DNA of 17,736 nucleotides from Rhizobiaceae bacterium (GTDB taxonomy: Bacteria > Pseudomonadota > Alphaproteobacteria > Rhizobiales > Rhizobiaceae): the NCBI GenBank assembly GCA_913776675.1, contig CAJYRE010000412.1, positions 1 to 17,736 of the forward strand. Direction: 5' to 3'. The first letter of the stretch is position 1. Each line of letters opens with the position of its first letter. Below, in pieces: positions 15,199-17,736 of this stretch. A model generated the notes under the pieces. That model saw nothing but the letters and a program-made list of their open reading frames with translations, did not search any database and was not told the DNA's origin. The translations under genes were made by a program, and so were the position numbers.

Positions 15199-16127
15199 TG
15201 CAGAATGGACAATTTGAACGGATTGCACTGATCGGGATTGGTCTGATCGGCTCATCCATTGCTCGTGGTGTGCGTGCAGCAGGGCTTGCGGGTGAAATCG
15301 TCATTTCAACGCGCTCGCTGGATACGTTGAAGCGGGCTGAAGAACTGGCTTTGGGAGATCGCTATACTCCATCGGCTGCGGAGGCGGTGAAGGGGGCTGA
15401 TCTGGTGATCGTGTCGGTGCCGGTGGGCGCATCGGAGAGTGTCGCTCTCCAGATTGCCGACCACCTGAAGCCCGGCGCGATTGTGACCGATGTTGGCTCC
15501 ACCAAGGCCTCAGTCATTGCGCAGATGGCCCCGCATTTGCCGGAGCATGTGCATTTCATTCCCGGTCATCCGCTGGCCGGTACGGAAAAATCCGGTCCGG
15601 ATGCAGGCTTTGCCGATCTGTTCAAGGGACGCTGGTGTATTTTTACGCCTTTGCCGGAGACGAACCCGGAGGCTTTGGCCCGTCTGGTGGCGTTCTGGGA
15701 AGCCCTTGGTTCCAGGACGGATCAGATGGACCCGCAGCACCATGACAAGGTTCTGGCCATTGTGTCGCATTTGCCGCATATCATTGCTTACAATATTGTC
15801 GGCACAGCCGATGATCTGGCAACGGTGACGGAAACGGAAGTGATCAAATATTCCGCATCCGGTTTTCGTGATTTTACCCGTCTGGCGGCGTCTGATCCCA
15901 CCATGTGGCGGGACATTTGCCTGCATAACAAGGATGCGATTCTGGAAATGCTGGCCCGTTTTTCCGAGGATTTGGCCTCTTTGCAGCGCTCTATCCGCTG
16001 GGGCGAGGGCGATAAGCTGTTTGAGCTTTTCAGCCGCACCCGTTCGGTGCGTCGCTCGATTATCGATGCAGGGCAGGAGGTGGACGTGCCGGATTTTGGC
16101 CGCCACGTGCTGGACAAGAAAAATTAA
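15198..16127 (+). CDS. tyrC: Prephenate/arogenate (cyclohexadienyl) dehydrogenase
   Basis: The 309-residue protein oxidatively decarboxylates prephenate or arogenate in tyrosine synthesis. It opens with a Rossmann nucleotide loop, LIGIGLIGSSIARG (11-24, GxGxxG at 13-18), followed by VPVGA (74-78), VTDVGSTK (96-103), GHPLAGTEKSG (123-133) and SHLPHIIAY (190-198), which hold the catalytic histidines (H124, H191). No ACT domain is present, unlike some TyrA enzymes, so feedback control would differ. The start shares one base with the hisC stop. The terminator-like stem at 16134-16172 follows 6 nt after the stop. Prephenate versus arogenate specificity cannot be read from the sequence; the gene symbol tyrC is used for the cyclohexadienyl type. 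Confidence 0.93.
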   Translation: MQNGQFERIALIGIGLIGSSIARGVRAAGLAGEIVISTRSLDTLKRAEELALGDRYTPSAAEAVKGADLVIVSVPVGASESVALQIADHLKPGAIVTDVGSTKASVIAQMAPHLPEHVHFIPGHPLAGTEKSGPDAGFADLFKGRWCIFTPLPETNPEALARLVAFWEALGSRTDQMDPQHHDKVLAIVSHLPHIIAYNIVGTADDLATVTETEVIKYSASGFRDFTRLAASDPTMWRDICLHNKDAILEMLARFSEDLASLQRSIRWGEGDKLFELFSRTRSVRRSIIDAGQEVDVPDFGRHVLDKKN

Positions 16128-16133
16128 ACCAAG

Positions 16134-16172
16134 CATCGGGGCTGTCAGCCGAACGGCATGACAGCCCCGATG
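16134..16172. terminator. 14-bp hairpin between convergent tyrC and DUF2125 genes
   Basis: CATCGGGGCTGTCA (16134-16147) and TGACAGCCCCGATG (16159-16172) form a perfect GC-rich stem with an 11-nt loop. The plus-strand 3' flank has only a weak T content (ATGTTGTG); the minus-strand flank has TTTAATTTTT. It probably ends transcription in both directions. Confidence 0.75.
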
Positions 16173-16186
16173 ATGTTGTGTCCACG

Positions 16187-17200
16187 TCAGATGGGCGGAA
16201 TATTGCCCAAGGGAATAAAGCCCAGCACCACGGTGCCATGGGTTATTTGCAGGGTAACCTGTCCCTGATTTTGGCCGAGAAAGGCCATTTTCAATCCCTT
16301 GGCGGCCATTTTGGCAATCTCGTGGGTTTCCGGATAGGCAGCGCTGATGACATCGCGCCAGCCTTCCACCTTGGTGAGTTGCAGCTTGAGTGTGCCGGAA
16401 AGATAGCCATCCTGATCGATGGAAAGCGGACCGCTTGCGGTGATGGTACGTCCTTCCCCGATATTGATGTTCAGATTGCGCAATTCTGCGTTCAGCCCTT
16501 TCAGATCAATCGGCTTCGGATTGTCGATATTCAACACATCGGCCTGTCCGATCAGCTTCATGTCCAGATCGGCTGTCATGGGTGGCAGTTTTGACGTACC
16601 GTCATTTTGCACAAAGGCCACGTCGGTCAAGCGTGTTGTGGCGTTGAGATCGGCATCGCTGCGCTGCACCTCCATCTGGCTTTCGGCCGCCTTGAAGCTC
16701 AGGGTGGCTCCCGTGATGGCTTGCGTAATGTTGGTCCGCAAGGTTTTGATGGTTGTTGTGCTTTTATCAACACCGGACAGCCCGACAGACATGGCGGTGT
16801 CCAGAGTGTCCCATTGAACGGATGAGGCAAGCCCGGTCTTGGTTTGCAGGATGGCCGGGCCGGTCAATTGCCAGTTGACGGTGCCGGGTCTGAAAATCTT
16901 GGCTGCCGAATTGAATGCACCCACAGAGCCGGTAATGCCATTTCGCGCATCATTGATGGTGATTTTTGAACATTTGAGGCTGATGCGTAAGGGGAAACCA
17001 CCAACACGCATATTGGCGCAGTCCAGTGCTGCGGCCAGTGGGCTGTTGCCATCAAAAGCCTGTTCCAGCTTGTTGGTGGCAAAATTGGCAGCAACAAACC
17101 AGCCTGCCGAATAGAGCGCCGCAAGGACGATCAACACAATCGCCACTGGAAAAACCACTGATCTTTTCCGTGGTTTTACTGTTCTGCTTGACGTCGCCAT
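16187..17200 (-). CDS. DUF2125 domain protein, membrane-anchored
   Basis: The 337-residue protein has a basic N terminus (RTVKPRKR), one hydrophobic segment at about 15-38 (VVFPVAIVLIVLAALYSAGW onward), then a long extracytoplasmic beta-rich region. NMRVGGFPLRISLKCSKITI (63-82) is the most recognisable part of DUF2125, and repeated beta segments follow (TLSFKAAESQMEVQRSDADL, TADLDMKLIGQADVLNIDNP), recalling AsmA-like periplasmic proteins. The function is not known. The ATG at 17200 has GGAG 6 nt upstream and is preferred over a TTG at 17212. It is divergent from the ChaC gene, 45 nt away. Confidence 0.83.
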   Translation of the reverse strand: MATSSRTVKPRKRSVVFPVAIVLIVLAALYSAGWFVAANFATNKLEQAFDGNSPLAAALDCANMRVGGFPLRISLKCSKITINDARNGITGSVGAFNSAAKIFRPGTVNWQLTGPAILQTKTGLASSVQWDTLDTAMSVGLSGVDKSTTTIKTLRTNITQAITGATLSFKAAESQMEVQRSDADLNATTRLTDVAFVQNDGTSKLPPMTADLDMKLIGQADVLNIDNPKPIDLKGLNAELRNLNINIGEGRTITASGPLSIDQDGYLSGTLKLQLTKVEGWRDVISAAYPETHEIAKMAAKGLKMAFLGQNQGQVTLQITHGTVVLGFIPLGNIPPI

Positions 17201-17245
17201 TCGCTTCTCCAATTGTGTCGCCGGGTTTGGGAGCTTTCAGGTTCG

Positions 17246-17736
17246 ATGAGCGATATGGACGATTTTTGGGTGTTTGGCTATGGTTCTTTGATGTGGAATC
17301 CGGGTTTCCCCTTCGAGAAAAGAATAAATGCTCGCATCCATGGTTTCCGTCGCGCCCTGTGTGTGCGGTCCTGGGTTCATCGCGGCACACAGGATCAGCC
17401 TGGACTGGTTATGGGGCTGGATTATGGCGGATCATGCCAGGGCGTTGCTTTTCAGGTGGCAAAACACCATTGGCCGCAAACGTTGGCTTACTTGCGTGAA
17501 CGTGAGCTTGTCACCCGCGTCTATGTTGAAAAGCACTTACGCTTGCATCTCGCCGATGGGCAGCGTGTGACAGGACTTTGTTATGTGATTGATCGCCAGC
17601 ATGAGCAATATGCGGGAGCCGTCAGCGTGGAGGAAGCTATTCACGTGGTGCGCACTGCGGTTGGCCAATCGGGCACCAATACCGCGTATGTGCAAAGCAC
17701 GGTGGAGCATCTGCGCAGCATGGGTATTCATGATCA
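17246..17736 (+). CDS. chaC: ChaC-type gamma-glutamylcyclotransferase, partial at right edge
   Basis: The frame from the ATG at 17246 gives 163 residues and runs off the window without a stop. WVFGYGSLMWNPGFPFEKR (8-26) with YGSLMW at 12-17 is the substrate-binding loop of ChaC-type glutathione-specific gamma-glutamylcyclotransferases, and YLRERELVTRVY (82-93) contains the likely catalytic glutamate, E87. Such enzymes release 5-oxoproline from glutathione in the cytosol. A further AVSVEEAIHVVRTAVGQSGTN segment is typical of the family, and about two thirds or more of the protein is present. The divergent DUF2125 gene shares its short upstream region. The missing C terminus prevents judging whether it is intact. 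Confidence 0.88.
   Translation, partial: MSDMDDFWVFGYGSLMWNPGFPFEKRINARIHGFRRALCVRSWVHRGTQDQPGLVMGLDYGGSCQGVAFQVAKHHWPQTLAYLRERELVTRVYVEKHLRLHLADGQRVTGLCYVIDRQHEQYAGAVSVEEAIHVVRTAVGQSGTNTAYVQSTVEHLRSMGIHD

Overview
The window looks like core chromosome of a Rhizobiaceae-type alphaproteobacterium (Agrobacterium/Allorhizobium/Rhizobium group). This rests on the gene families (split CobS/CobT cobaltochelatase of aerobic B12 synthesis, a J-domain gene beside cobS, hisC next to a cyclohexadienyl dehydrogenase gene, DUF2125 and DUF3108 envelope proteins, BolA), on high GC in most genes, and on many 1-8 nt gene overlaps. I recognised families by reading translations; no database search was possible, so the genus is inference.

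Layout. 1-569 (minus): the N-terminal part of xerD, preceded by a 50-residue single-span membrane microprotein. 637-1355 (minus): a visibly AT-richer two-gene cassette, an HNH nuclease-like protein and an unrecognised 81-residue protein joined by an ATGA overlap. This is the only clearly accessory-looking DNA. 1478-3194 (plus): aroK-aroB, overlapping by 8 nt. 3197-3478 (minus): bolA, divergent from 3597-8197 (plus): J-domain protein, cobS, cobT and a secreted phytase-like esterase. 8217-10007 (minus): a VUT/YhhQ queuosine-precursor transporter, a DoxX membrane protein and rpmB (L28), the last two followed by good hairpin terminators; rpmB also has a near-consensus promoter. 10231-11917 (plus): a secreted DUF3108 protein and a 10-TM EamA transporter. 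11966-13167 (minus): gloB and a cupin_5 gene joined by TAATG. 13256-16127 (plus): a SAM-methyltransferase-like protein, hisC and the prephenate/arogenate dehydrogenase gene. 16187-17200 (minus): DUF2125. 17246 to the end (plus): the start of a ChaC-type gamma-glutamylcyclotransferase.

How the genes relate. aroK and aroB serve the shikimate pathway, and hisC plus tyrC, about 11 kb away, can serve the tyrosine/phenylalanine branch. CobS and CobT form the AAA+ part of the aerobic cobalt chelatase; its large CobN subunit is not here. GloB and ChaC both act on glutathione metabolism but are not in one operon.

Most promising to follow up: the HNH plus 81-aa cassette between xerD and aroK, a possible structured leader in front of the queuosine-precursor transporter, the J-protein with an N-terminal Cys/His cluster beside cobST, and two genes whose promoter-like boxes would put transcription starts at or near the ATG. 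No tRNA, rRNA, CRISPR array, transposase or phage structural gene is visible. No gene-free stretch exceeds 300 nt; the longest are 9505-9716 and 10008-10230, both described under features.
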